Shown one piece after another: positions 45,916 to 54,629 of a stretch of 64,000 bases of DNA. This DNA comes from Gemmatimonadota bacterium (GTDB lineage: Bacteria > Gemmatimonadota > Gemmatimonadetes > Longimicrobiales > Gaopeijiaceae). Below the pieces are notes generated by a model, which saw only the letters and a list, made by a program, of their open reading frames with translations, ran no database searches and was not told the DNA's origin. The position numbers were made by a program, and so were the translations under genes. Within the stretch, counting starts at the first letter, position 1. The number at the start of each line of letters is the position of its first letter. The DNA is taken from contig JAJDYN010000028.1 of assembly GCA_022825135.1 (NCBI GenBank), forward strand, positions 1 to 64,000, read 5' to 3'.

Positions 45916-46956
45916 TCAGGCGCGAGCGCCCGCGACCCTCCGCCCTTTCCTGCGCCGCTTCTTCCTCTTCCCGGGCCGCCCCGACGGCGGGGTTCCGCCC
46001 CCCGCACCCCGCGGGCCTCCGCGCTGGGCCTCGACCAGATCCTTGGTGCCCCAGCGCCTCTGGATCTCCAGCAGCGCCGGCGAGGCGACGAAGATCGAGG
46101 AGTAGGTCCCGACCAGGACCCCGAGAATCAACACGGTGGTGAAGTCGCGGATCACCGCGCCCCCGAAAATGAGCAGGGCCATCAGCACCCCGAGCGTCGT
46201 GCCGGAGGTCAGCACCGTTCTCGGAAGCGTCTCGTTGATCGACCGGTTGACGAGCGCCACCGGGTCCTGCCGGCGGCCGCCCTTCGCGTTCAGGTTCTCG
46301 CGCACCCGATCAAACACGACGATGGTGTCGTTCAGCGAATACCCGATGATGGTCAGGATCGCCGCCACCGTCGGAAGCGCGATCTCGACCCGGAAAAGAG
46401 CCAGGAATCCGAGCGTGATGATGCTGTCGTGGACGGTCGCGATGACGGCCGCCACGCCGAAGCGGAACTCGAAGCGGATGGCCAGATAGATGAGGGTCAG
46501 CGCGAACGAGAACAGGATCGCGAGCGCCGCCTTCTGCTGGAGTTCCGCGCCGATCTTGGGGCCGACCAGTTCGGTGCGCACCACCTCGATGTCACTATTC
46601 GGGAAGGCCCCCTGGATCTGCCCCCGTATCTCCAGCGCCACCGCCTCCACCTCCCGGTCCTCGGCCAGCGGGGCACGGATCACGAACTCGTTTCCCTCGT
46701 TGCCGATGCTGGTGATGGGAGGGGCCTGGGCGCCGCCCAGCGCGGACCGCAGTTCCGCCGCGTCCATCGTCTCGTCAAAGCGCACCTGCACCAGCGAGCC
46801 GCCCGTGAAGTCCACGCCGTAGTTCTGCCAGCTGCCGATGACCACGATGTTCGCCACCATCGACGCCAGCGCGATGGCGAGCACCAGGGCCGAGAAGACG
46901 TAGGCCTTCCTGCGCGCCTCGATGAAGCGGTATCGCGCGTTTCCGAAGAGTCTCAT
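45916..46956 (-). CDS. secF: Protein translocase subunit SecF
   Basis: SecF works with SecD to drive protein export with the proton motive force. The 346-residue protein has six membrane helices, the first near 18-40, then a periplasmic domain starting NYGVDFTGGSLVQV. Family motifs include the helix-4 region YLAIRFEFRFGVAAVIATVHD and the conserved GYSLNDTIVVFDRVREN. The C-terminus is an unusually basic Gly/Pro/Arg/Lys tail (KRKKRRRKGRR). It lies 20 bases after secD. Together they should form a heterodimer in the inner membrane. Confidence 0.96.
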   Translation of the reverse strand: MRLFGNARYRFIEARRKAYVFSALVLAIALASMVANIVVIGSWQNYGVDFTGGSLVQVRFDETMDAAELRSALGGAQAPPITSIGNEGNEFVIRAPLAEDREVEAVALEIRGQIQGAFPNSDIEVVRTELVGPKIGAELQQKAALAILFSFALTLIYLAIRFEFRFGVAAVIATVHDSIITLGFLALFRVEIALPTVAAILTIIGYSLNDTIVVFDRVRENLNAKGGRRQDPVALVNRSINETLPRTVLTSGTTLGVLMALLIFGGAVIRDFTTVLILGVLVGTYSSIFVASPALLEIQRRWGTKDLVEAQRGGPRGAGGGTPPSGRPGKRKKRRRKGRRVAGARA

Positions 46957-46976
46957 GATTCAGATGGTCTCGCGAT

Positions 46977-48662
46977 TCAGATGCTGATGGGATCCGTGGC
47001 CCTCTTCCGGGACAGATACATGAAGAAGAAGCTGCGCGTCACGTAGAGCGCGGTGAAGAACGAAGCCAGAATCCCGATCGAGAGGGTTACGGCGAAGCCC
47101 CGCACGGGCCCGGTGCCGAACTGGAACAGGATCAGTGCCGTGATCAGGGTCGTGAGGTTGGCGTCCACGATGGCCGACAAGGCGTTGCCGAAGCCGTCCT
47201 CGACCGCCGTTCGCACGGCCCTTCCCGCATCCAGTTCCTCCCGGATGCGTTCGAAGATGAGCACGTTGGCATCCACCGCCATGCCGACCGAGAGGATGAG
47301 CCCCGCGATGCCCGGCACGGTCAGCGTCGCCCCGAACATCGCCAGGCCGCCCAGCACCAGGACCACGTAGACGCCCAGTGCGAACACCGAGAGGACGCCG
47401 GCTACGCGGTAATAGGTGCACATGATCAGGACCACCAGAACGATACCGATCATCCCGGCCACGCGGCCCTGGTCCACGGAGTCCTGCCCCAGCGAGGGGC
47501 CCACCGTGCGCTCCTCCATGATGCGCAGCGGAGCGGGCAGGGCGCCGGCGCGCAGCACCAGCGCGAGGTCGCTCGCCTCCTGCAGGGTCGAGCCGCCGAG
47601 CTCGATCTGCCCGCGGGCGCCGATGCGGTCGCGGATGACGGGCGCGCTCACCACCTCGCCGTCGAGCACGATGGCGAGGAACTCGCCGACGTTCTGCCCG
47701 GTCACCTCGGCGAAGCGGCGGCCGCCCCGGCGGGACAGCTCGAACTGCACCTGCGGCGTGTTGAACTGCTGGTCGCGCGCGGAAACCGCGTTCTCGAGCA
47801 TCTGTCCGGTGATGAATGCGTCCTCGCTCAGGACGTACAGCTGGCGATAGATTCTGCCGGTGAGCGCGACGGGATCCATGCCCCACTGGAGGGAAATGTC
47901 GCGCGGCATGGCGCGCTGGACCTCGGGGATACTCAGAAACAGCTCCGCCGCCTCCACGTCTTCCTCGGCCACCAGGTAGACGCCGTCCTCGCTGCCCTGG
48001 TTGAGGAGCGCGGTAAACGGGCTCAATACGGCGGCATCGTCCTCCTCGGCCTCGGCTTCGGAAGCTTCGTCCTGGGCAGTCTGCCCGGCCTCCGCGTCGA
48101 CCGCGGCGTCGTCCCCGGCCTCGGCTGCGCCTTCTTCCGCTGCCGCGGAATCTCCCTCTTCCGACGCGCCGGCGCCGAAGAGCAGTTCTTCGATCGAGGA
48201 TGACGGGGCCTGCACGTCGCGGCCCAGGCTGCCCAGCGAATCGGCCCCCACCGTTGCGACGATCACGCGGTCGATGCGGGGCAGATCGGGGGCGAAGTCA
48301 GACCACGAGCGCACCAGCTTGAACTCCAGGAAGGCGGCGCGCCGGATGACGTCCTTGGCCTGATTCTCGTCGCTGATGCCCGCGAGCTCCACGATGATGC
48401 GGTCGCTGCCCACCTTCTGGATGAGCGGCTCCTCGACCCCGAGCTCGTCGATGCGCGTGCGCAGAACTGTCTCGGCCCGGTCGATGGCGTCGGCCCGCGC
48501 CTCGTCGGTGAGGGTGCCGTCCGGGTCGTCGATCTCGACTACCAGATGCATCCCGCCCTGAAGATCGAGACCCAGTTTGAGGCCGTCGGCGTAGATGTAG
48601 TAGCCGCAGATCCCGAGGATCACGGCGATGAAAATGATCCGGCCACGAAGAGACTTCAGCAT
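46977..48662 (-). CDS. secD: Protein translocase subunit SecD
   Basis: The 561-residue SecD has one N-terminal helix, a large periplasmic region (P1 head and base) and five further helices. Motifs are YADGLKLGLDLQGGMHLVVEI at the start, EFLAIVLDGEVVSAPVI in P1, and LSVGMAVDANVLIFERIREE in helix 4. An acidic, Ala/Glu-rich low-complexity insertion lies at about residues 163-212 between P1 elements. The protein starts at ATG 48662 and is the first gene of the long housekeeping operon ending with coaX. Apart from the insertion, the length and motifs are typical. Confidence 0.96.
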   Translation of the reverse strand: MLKSLRGRIIFIAVILGICGYYIYADGLKLGLDLQGGMHLVVEIDDPDGTLTDEARADAIDRAETVLRTRIDELGVEEPLIQKVGSDRIIVELAGISDENQAKDVIRRAAFLEFKLVRSWSDFAPDLPRIDRVIVATVGADSLGSLGRDVQAPSSSIEELLFGAGASEEGDSAAAEEGAAEAGDDAAVDAEAGQTAQDEASEAEAEEDDAAVLSPFTALLNQGSEDGVYLVAEEDVEAAELFLSIPEVQRAMPRDISLQWGMDPVALTGRIYRQLYVLSEDAFITGQMLENAVSARDQQFNTPQVQFELSRRGGRRFAEVTGQNVGEFLAIVLDGEVVSAPVIRDRIGARGQIELGGSTLQEASDLALVLRAGALPAPLRIMEERTVGPSLGQDSVDQGRVAGMIGIVLVVLIMCTYYRVAGVLSVFALGVYVVLVLGGLAMFGATLTVPGIAGLILSVGMAVDANVLIFERIREELDAGRAVRTAVEDGFGNALSAIVDANLTTLITALILFQFGTGPVRGFAVTLSIGILASFFTALYVTRSFFFMYLSRKRATDPISI

Positions 48663-48975
48663 GGTGCCACCGCTGGCTCCGGGAGGGTTTCGCGGGTGTG
48701 TTCCGGCTCGCGCACCGCCCGGGGGGACCTCCTCTGAACCCTCGAGGCTCCTTCCCGCGAGCGGGATGGGTAGCTATGTAAGCTCGCCAAGCGCCAAACC
48801 GGTGTCAATCTGACGCGAACCGCCGCGGGACGCGGCGCAGGCCCCCCGGGTTGCCGCCGAACCGGCGCCACCACGGATTGACGAGCCCGGGCGGCCGGAA
48901 GCCCCGGGACGCAATGCCCGGGGCCGCCGACCAACCTGTCCGGGATACGGAGCAGGCGATGTTCGGGTTTCCGCC
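48663..48975 (-). other. 313-bp intergenic region between susD (locus 3) and secD
   Basis: No gene is supported. The region has a hairpin that probably ends the SusC/SusD transcript (48901-48924). A minus-strand TTGACA at 48804-48809 is a -35 candidate for the secD operon, but I see no matching -10 at 16-18 bases; TACATA at 22 bases is too far. Several frames are open here only because of the GC content. Confidence 0.45.
48901..48924 (-). terminator. Hairpin after SusC/SusD locus 3
   Basis: GCCCCGGG (48901-48908) and CCCGGGGC (48917-48924) form a perfect 8-bp stem with an 8-base loop, about 50 bases after the susD stop on the minus strand. It is followed by only a short T run (TTCC), so it is terminator-like but not ideal. 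Confidence 0.5.
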
Positions 48976-50220
48976 TCAGGTGATGTTGGGGTTCCCGTTC
49001 CGCTCGGTGTCGGGCAGCGGGAAGCACTCCATGCCGCCGTAGGCGTCGCCCACGTAGGGGTGGGACCCGCTCGTAAACTGCGTAATCCTGCCGAGTCGGC
49101 GCAGCACGCCCATGCGATGTCCCTCCACGAAGAGTTCGCGACGGCGCTGCTCCTGCACCTGCTCCTGGATCTCCTCCGCGTTTCCACTCGCGAAGTTGCC
49201 GGGCAGCCCCGCTCCTTCGAGCAACTCGTTGACGATGGCGACGGCGGCCGCGCCTCCCTCCACCTCGGCGATGATCAGACGCGCTTCGGTGTAGCTGGCG
49301 AGCCGGATCTCCGCGTCCCGGCTGGCATACTTCTGCTGGAACCACATCGGCGTGAGCCCGTCCTGCCCCAGGATCCCCGCGTCCATGACGTTCACCCGGG
49401 GATCCGGCATGCCGGCCCACTCCAGGTTCCAGAAGGCGGGATCCACCGAGACAGCCTGTTCGACGTGATTGCGGTTGAAGATCTTGTTCTCGCGCACGCT
49501 CGCGGCAGTGGAGCGGGTGATGAAGAACTCGAATCCCTCGGGAACCGCCCGGGCGTCGGCAAGCGCGCCCGCAGTTTGTCCCAGGCTCATCTGGGCTCGA
49601 GCCCGGCCCATGTGCGCCGCGTTGCGGATGTCGGCATCCGGCGACTCCAGGGCCATGCTGAAGCGCTCCTTGGCGAGCTCGAAGACTGCCGCGGGCTGCA
49701 GTTCGGGCCCGAGATCGAAGGCCGCGCTGCACCATCCCTCGGCGAACGTCGTATAGCTGTAGCCCGCATAGAGCGCGTTCCTGGCGAGCAGCGACGACCG
49801 GTTGGGAACATCGCCGTCGGAGAACCCGCTGATGCGGTTGATGGCGTCATCCGCGATGAAACGAGCCTGCGCGAGCGGCGTGTGCAGCGAAGTTGAACTC
49901 CCGCATCCGGAGGTGGCGAACGACGCATCCAGGGGCCGCACGTCCCTGCGCTGATAGGGCACCTGGCCCAGGAAGGTCTGTGAACCCATGAACTCGCCCG
50001 AGACCAGCCCGGAGAGCAGCGCGTACTGTGTGTAGGCGCACTCGAAGGCCCCCTGCGCGCTTACGGTGAGCAATGGAGCGGCCGAGGGATCGTCCAGGGC
50101 GTCGGCCGGCGTTTCCCCTGGGAGCGTCACCGACAGGTCGCACGCTCCCAGGAAGAAGGTGAGCAACAGGAAGAGAAATCCTCCCTCGATCTTCTTTCGA
50201 TTATCAAATATGCCTGACAT
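48976..50220 (-). CDS. SusD/RagB-family outer-membrane lipoprotein (locus 3)
   Basis: The 414-residue protein starts at ATG 50220 behind GGGAGG. A short signal peptide ends in FFLGAC (Cys27), and the mature part begins DLSVTLPGETPADAL. It shares the helical SusD architecture and the AGMPDPRVNVMDAG motif with the other two loci but is more divergent. The late segment is EEIQEQVQEQRRRELFVEG. It would cap the adjacent SusC protein, whose stop is 54 bases upstream. The operon seems to have only these two genes. The ligand is unknown. Confidence 0.88.
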   Translation of the reverse strand: MSGIFDNRKKIEGGFLFLLLTFFLGACDLSVTLPGETPADALDDPSAAPLLTVSAQGAFECAYTQYALLSGLVSGEFMGSQTFLGQVPYQRRDVRPLDASFATSGCGSSTSLHTPLAQARFIADDAINRISGFSDGDVPNRSSLLARNALYAGYSYTTFAEGWCSAAFDLGPELQPAAVFELAKERFSMALESPDADIRNAAHMGRARAQMSLGQTAGALADARAVPEGFEFFITRSTAASVRENKIFNRNHVEQAVSVDPAFWNLEWAGMPDPRVNVMDAGILGQDGLTPMWFQQKYASRDAEIRLASYTEARLIIAEVEGGAAAVAIVNELLEGAGLPGNFASGNAEEIQEQVQEQRRRELFVEGHRMGVLRRLGRITQFTSGSHPYVGDAYGGMECFPLPDTERNGNPNIT

Positions 50221-50274
50221 CTGTTCCTCCCTTGTTTCCGGATTGAGCATTGAGCTTCGCGCGAGACGCGGGCA

Positions 50275-53200
50275 TCAGAACCTGACCCTGAAGGACAGGA
50301 GGAAGCTGTGCGGGAGCGGCGCCTGGGTCTGCTGCCAGCCCCAGGGATTGTCCCGCGTGCGGCGCGTCTCGGGGTCGAGCCCGGGCTGGCTGAAGCTCTC
50401 GTGGACCCACGGGGTCCAGATGTTTCGCCCGCTCAGGGTGATTGCGGCCCGGGAAACGCCGTACCCTTCGACGAAGTCACCGGGAAGCTCGTAGGTAAGG
50501 GAGATCTCGCGCAGGCGGAGGTGATCGTCCCTCTCCATCCAGGGGTGCTCGATGTCGAAGGTCTGGATTTCCGCGGCCTGGATCGGGTCCAGGGTGCCCA
50601 TGAGATAGAGCTGGGCGCGCTCGGTGTTGCGGGTGTTGCGGTCGCGCTGCCAGGTGGTGGTGCTGAAGCGCCGGCTCTCCCAGGTGTAGGTCCAGAGCGC
50701 GTTCAGCGTCAGCCCGAGGTTGGGGAGCGCGAGGGACTGGGTGAACGATCCCTGCCAGACGGGTCCGGGCGGCCCGAGATAGTGGAACGGCGCCTGGGAG
50801 CATGGAGTGGGCGCGCGGGAGGGGTCCGGCCCCTCGCACATGACGTCGATCAGCCGGGTCGGATTGTTCGGGTCCCAGCGGGCCGAAGCGATGTACTTGC
50901 TCCAGTACCCCCCGAGAGGATACCCGACGCGGTGCTGGAAGCGGCCCCGGGTGTCGGCCTGGATGCGCTCCCGGCCTTCGCCGAGCGAAACCAGCAGGTT
51001 GTCGTTCCAGGCGGCGGTCGCCCCGAGGTCGAAGCTCATGCTCGGAGTCCGGATGACCTGGGAGTTCAGGGTGAGCTCGATGCCCTTGTTGTTGACCTCT
51101 CCGACGTTGATGAAGCGGGAGCCCGGGAAACCCAGCGAGGGCGCGACCAGGTCGGCCAGGATCGCGTCGCGCGTGGTCTGGTTGTAATAGGTGAACTCGA
51201 TGCCCAGGCGGTCGGAGAAGAGACCCGCATCGAAGCCCAGCTCGAGTTCCGTTCCGACCTCGGGCTTGAGGTCGGGGTTGCCCAGGTTGCCGGGCAGAAG
51301 GGCGGGCTCGTCGCCGGGGCCGGTGGTCGGCGAATAGGTGCGCACGGCCGCGAAGGCGTCCGGCTGCAGGCCCGACTTGCCCCACGCGGCGCGCAGGCGG
51401 AAGCTCTCGGCGAAGCCCACGTTCCAGAAGTCGGTGTCGCTCAGCACCCACGAGGCGCTCAGCTTGGGATAGTAGACCGCGTTGAAGGTCTCCCCGAAGG
51501 CGCTGTGGGCGTCGCCGCGGAGCGCCGCGGTCACATACAGCTGGTCCCGCCAGCCGATCGTCTCCTGGATGAAGAGTCCGGCGCTCTTGGTCTCGACGAA
51601 GTCCTCGTCACCCCGTGTCCGCGCCGCCGCCCCCACCGTGGAAACCGCCGAGTTGGGAAGCTCGTCTCCGCGCGACAGGAGCGTGAGGCTCTCCTTGGTG
51701 AAGTACTGTGCGCCGAAGGACGTGGCCGAGGTGATCTCCGAAGTCAGGTCGAAGCTCGCCGTGACGTTGTAGTCGAACGTGGACTGAAGTCCGCGGTCGT
51801 ATATGACGTCCTTGCGTCCCTGGCTGAGCCCGGCGTAGGCGAGGAATCCCCCCGAAGGTACGCGGGGCCAGAAGCGCGAGACCTTGGCGTCGGTGAAGTC
51901 CAGGCCCGCCACCAGCCTGTGGGTGAGCCAGCTGAACGGGCGGTGGGTCGCGGTGATGGACGCCGTGCCGCGGTTCAGCTCCTCGGCAAAGTCGATGTCG
52001 TTCTGGGCCTCGGGCGGGCCGACCATGAAGCCGCGCGAGCCGGTTTCGCGCGATGCCGGGGTGCCCCACAGGAACATCGCGAACATGCCGTAGATGCCGC
52101 CCTGGCCGTCCGGGGCGAACCTGCCGTCGCTGCTGATGACGCCCAGATCCGCGGCGAGGTCGAAGTTCTCGGAGACGGCCAACCCCAGGTTGGTGCGCAC
52201 CGAGGTCTTCTCGATCTGGTTGTTGAACATGTAGCCTTGCTCGTTGTCGTGACCCACCGACAGGAAGTAGGTGAGGTCGTTGGTGCCGCCCGAGACGCTC
52301 AGGTCGTAGTTCTGGAGGTGTCCGGTGCGGAACATCTGCCGGCCGGCGGCGACCTCCTCGGCGTACAGGTCCTGGCTGATGATCCGCCCGCCGACCAGAC
52401 CGTAGTTGGTCGGGATGCGCCCGTCCGGGTCGTTGAACCAGTTGCCGCCCTGTCGGACGGTCAGGCTGACCACGGGCCGGCCGGTCTGGCCCTTGCGGGT
52501 GATGATCTGGATGACGCCGTTGGACGCCTCGGTCCCGTACAGCGTCGCCGCGGCGGGCCCCTTGATGACCTCGATGCGCTCGATCTCTTCGGGGTTGATG
52601 TCGTTCAGGCGGGAGGTGCCCGCGCCGCTCGAAGGCCCCGCGCGGTTGTCGGCGTTGATGCGGACCCCGTCGACGTAGACCAGTGGCCCGGTGTTTGCCT
52701 GCCTCGTGCTCGATCCCTGCGTGAGGGTGCCGATGCCGCGGATGAGAACGTTTCCGCCGGTGCCGACGTTGCCCCCGCCGATCTGGACGCCGACCCCGGC
52801 CACCTGTCCGGCCAGCAGCTGCTGGAAGCTGGCGGGCGCGATCTCCTCGATCTGCGCGGAGACCTCGAGGGTGCCCACGACGTTTGCGACCGCCCGGCGC
52901 TGCTGGCCCCCGGCGGTGCCGGTGACGATGATCTCGTCGAGGCCGAGGGCTTCGGAGGCGAGGGTGAAGTCCTGCACCACGGTCTCGCCCGCGGTTACCG
53001 TGACCTGGGTGCTCACGGTGCTCATGCCGATGCGCTCGGCGCGCATCTCGTAGGTGCCCGCCGGCACGTTCACGAGCAGGTAGCGGCCGTCCTGGCGGCT
53101 GAGAGTGCCGAGGCCGGCGCCGGCCAGGTAGACCTGGACCTCGCCGAGCGGGGTGCCCGCGGTCGCGTCGGTGACCTGGCCGGTAATGTTGCCCGGCTCC

Positions 53201-53334
53201 TGGGCCGCTGCAGGGACCGCGGCGGTGAACGCCGCGGCCGCGAGAAGCAGGATGAAGGTGAAAGGGTTGGCGGTCCGGGGTGGCCGCCCGCGCGCACGAT
53301 GGGTGTTGTCGTCAGTGAACCATCGTTTCATCAT
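50275..53334 (-). CDS. SusC/RagA-family TonB-dependent receptor (locus 3)
   Basis: This 1019-residue transporter starts at ATG 53334 (a second ATG follows at 53331) behind AAGGGGG. Its N-terminus has a basic region then a signal peptide (cleavage near PAAAQ, residue 45). A carboxypeptidase-regulatory-like domain, EIIVTGTAGGQQRRA and a plug with GPLVYVDGVRI and IEVIKGPAAATLYGTEASNG follow. The barrel ends FRVRF. The plug and TonB-box segment are related to loci 1 and 2, but the extracellular parts differ, suggesting a different ligand. It is divergent to the MNT/HEPN pair, with a 472-base gap. Confidence 0.93.
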   Translation of the reverse strand: MMKRWFTDDNTHRARGRPPRTANPFTFILLLAAAAFTAAVPAAAQEPGNITGQVTDATAGTPLGEVQVYLAGAGLGTLSRQDGRYLLVNVPAGTYEMRAERIGMSTVSTQVTVTAGETVVQDFTLASEALGLDEIIVTGTAGGQQRRAVANVVGTLEVSAQIEEIAPASFQQLLAGQVAGVGVQIGGGNVGTGGNVLIRGIGTLTQGSSTRQANTGPLVYVDGVRINADNRAGPSSGAGTSRLNDINPEEIERIEVIKGPAAATLYGTEASNGVIQIITRKGQTGRPVVSLTVRQGGNWFNDPDGRIPTNYGLVGGRIISQDLYAEEVAAGRQMFRTGHLQNYDLSVSGGTNDLTYFLSVGHDNEQGYMFNNQIEKTSVRTNLGLAVSENFDLAADLGVISSDGRFAPDGQGGIYGMFAMFLWGTPASRETGSRGFMVGPPEAQNDIDFAEELNRGTASITATHRPFSWLTHRLVAGLDFTDAKVSRFWPRVPSGGFLAYAGLSQGRKDVIYDRGLQSTFDYNVTASFDLTSEITSATSFGAQYFTKESLTLLSRGDELPNSAVSTVGAAARTRGDEDFVETKSAGLFIQETIGWRDQLYVTAALRGDAHSAFGETFNAVYYPKLSASWVLSDTDFWNVGFAESFRLRAAWGKSGLQPDAFAAVRTYSPTTGPGDEPALLPGNLGNPDLKPEVGTELELGFDAGLFSDRLGIEFTYYNQTTRDAILADLVAPSLGFPGSRFINVGEVNNKGIELTLNSQVIRTPSMSFDLGATAAWNDNLLVSLGEGRERIQADTRGRFQHRVGYPLGGYWSKYIASARWDPNNPTRLIDVMCEGPDPSRAPTPCSQAPFHYLGPPGPVWQGSFTQSLALPNLGLTLNALWTYTWESRRFSTTTWQRDRNTRNTERAQLYLMGTLDPIQAAEIQTFDIEHPWMERDDHLRLREISLTYELPGDFVEGYGVSRAAITLSGRNIWTPWVHESFSQPGLDPETRRTRDNPWGWQQTQAPLPHSFLLSFRVRF

Positions 53335-53806
53335 GGATCCCCCTTGGTGAGAAGACGGACGGAAGCAAGCTGAGGTGGGGGACGCAGGCGGGGTGGACCC
53401 GGACCTGATCGACGAATGGTGCGTCAGTGCCCTCCTGTGGCTGGAATGGTCAGGAAACGGGCATGGCCCGGTACTGCGGGACGCGGGGATCCCGCTGGAG
53501 GGGAGGGAGGGGAAACCGGGCCGGAAGGTGCATGGCGGATGCCGATGAGCGAACGCCGGCCAGCGTCGGATAACGTGGGCAAGGGGCCGCAGAAAACCCC
53601 TTGGAGCGCCAGCCTTCGGCGCGGCCGCCGTCGTGCGCGACGGTGCGGACGGAGGTCGCCCGGTACAGCATCCGGTCCTTCCCGGCTCCCGGTACACAGC
53701 AAACCCCGAAATTACGGCGGTACGGGCTTCTGCACCATCAGGAACTTCACAGCCCGTTCGCCTGCGGGTATACTCACGGGAACCGTACGGCCCGGAGCAG
53801 GTCAAC
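53335..53806 (+). other. 472-bp divergent intergenic region
   Basis: No gene is convincingly encoded between the SusC start and the MNT start; short open frames here look like GC-rich noise. The right end holds a good plus-strand promoter for the MNT/HEPN pair (53746-53774). I could not identify a promoter for the minus-strand susC in this stretch. Confidence 0.5.
53746..53774 (+). promoter_or_regulatory. Sigma70-type promoter of the MNT/HEPN pair
   Basis: TTCACA (53746-53751) and TATACT (53769-53774) are separated by exactly 17 bases; each matches five of six consensus positions. Transcription should start near 53781, leaving a leader of about 26 bases before ATG 53807. Confidence 0.75.
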
Positions 53807-54196
53807 ATGGACAACGCGAGCAAACGCCATCCCCGGCAGGCCGAGGCTACGAAAGGCCCATCCGTACATCCCGACCGGACTTCCGAGGTTGTTGAACGCT
53901 TTCTGACGAAGCTGCGCCCCCTCCTGCGCAATAACTCCGCCCGCTCGGCCTGGCTCTTCGGCTCTCATGCCCTCGGGACGGCCGCCCCGGAAAGCGACAT
54001 CGACGTGATCGTTGTCGCCCCAACGGATCGGATTCCGGTTGAACGCTTTCGGGATTACCTGCCGGCTATCCTGGAAGCCGGTGCGGGGGTGGATTTGTTC
54101 GTCTACACCCCAGCGGAGTTCGAGCAGATGCAGGCGGAGGAACGTCCGTTTCTCTCGTCCGCGATGAAGTCCGCGAGGCTCGTTCATGTGGGATAG
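53807..54196 (+). CDS. MNT-type nucleotidyltransferase (antitoxin-like)
   Basis: The 129-residue protein has the minimal nucleotidyltransferase signature G-S-x10-D-x-D: LFGSHALGTAAPESDIDVIV, with the two Asp residues expected to bind metal. A third acidic residue follows in GAGVDLFVYT. Members of this family act as antitoxins that modify or neutralise a HEPN partner. ATG 53807 fits the promoter and gives a short basic lead before the domain; the open frame continues upstream but without domain sequence. It overlaps the next gene by 11 bases. The pair is a likely two-gene HEPN/MNT module. Confidence 0.85.
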   Translation: MDNASKRHPRQAEATKGPSVHPDRTSEVVERFLTKLRPLLRNNSARSAWLFGSHALGTAAPESDIDVIVVAPTDRIPVERFRDYLPAILEAGAGVDLFVYTPAEFEQMQAEERPFLSSAMKSARLVHVG

Positions 54197-54608
54197 CGCC
54201 GCCGAAGCCAACCGTTGGTGGGAGCAGGCCGGGAACGACCTCGAGTTCGCCCACATGGCGTTGCGCGAGGAGTTTTTTCACCAGGCGTGCTTCATCGCCC
54301 AGCAGTGTGCCGAGAAAGCCGTCAAGGCGATCGGTTATCGGCTCGGTGACCGGACCATCATCGGCCACTCGGTCGTCGTGCTCGTCGAGCGCTACGCCGA
54401 ACAGGTGCCCGCGCTTGCCGACCTGAACGAGGAAGCCGGGATCCTCGACCAGTACTTTATTCCCACCCGTTATCCCAACGGCTTGCCGGGGGGCGTCCCG
54501 TTTGCGGCGTTCCACGAGCCACAGGCCAGGGCCGCCATTGAAGCGGCAGAGCGCTTCGTTCGGCTTGCCCGGGAGTACAGCCAGGCGGCTGATACCGAAG
54601 CTCCCTGA
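54186..54608 (+). CDS. HEPN-domain protein (toxin-like partner)
   Basis: The 140-residue helical protein has the PF05168-like layout: ANRWWEQAGNDLEFAHMALR, then FFHQACFIAQQCAEKAVKAI, then a short loop with RTIIGHSV. The last contains an R-x4-H pattern found in HEPN RNases, but Val stands where HepT-type toxins have the Tyr that is AMPylated (R-x4-H-x-Y). RNase activity or control by AMPylation is therefore uncertain. The start overlaps the MNT gene, so the two are coupled. An alternative is a non-toxic HEPN/MNT pair involved in nucleotide or antibiotic handling. Confidence 0.82.
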   Translation: MWDSAAEANRWWEQAGNDLEFAHMALREEFFHQACFIAQQCAEKAVKAIGYRLGDRTIIGHSVVVLVERYAEQVPALADLNEEAGILDQYFIPTRYPNGLPGGVPFAAFHEPQARAAIEAAERFVRLAREYSQAADTEAP

Positions 54609-54629
54609 CCACCTGGCCCTACGGCCTCC

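Noticed and set aside
48804..48809. TTGACA upstream of secD as a complete promoter
   Set aside because: No acceptable -10 box lies 16-18 bases downstream; kept only as a candidate in the intergenic entry.
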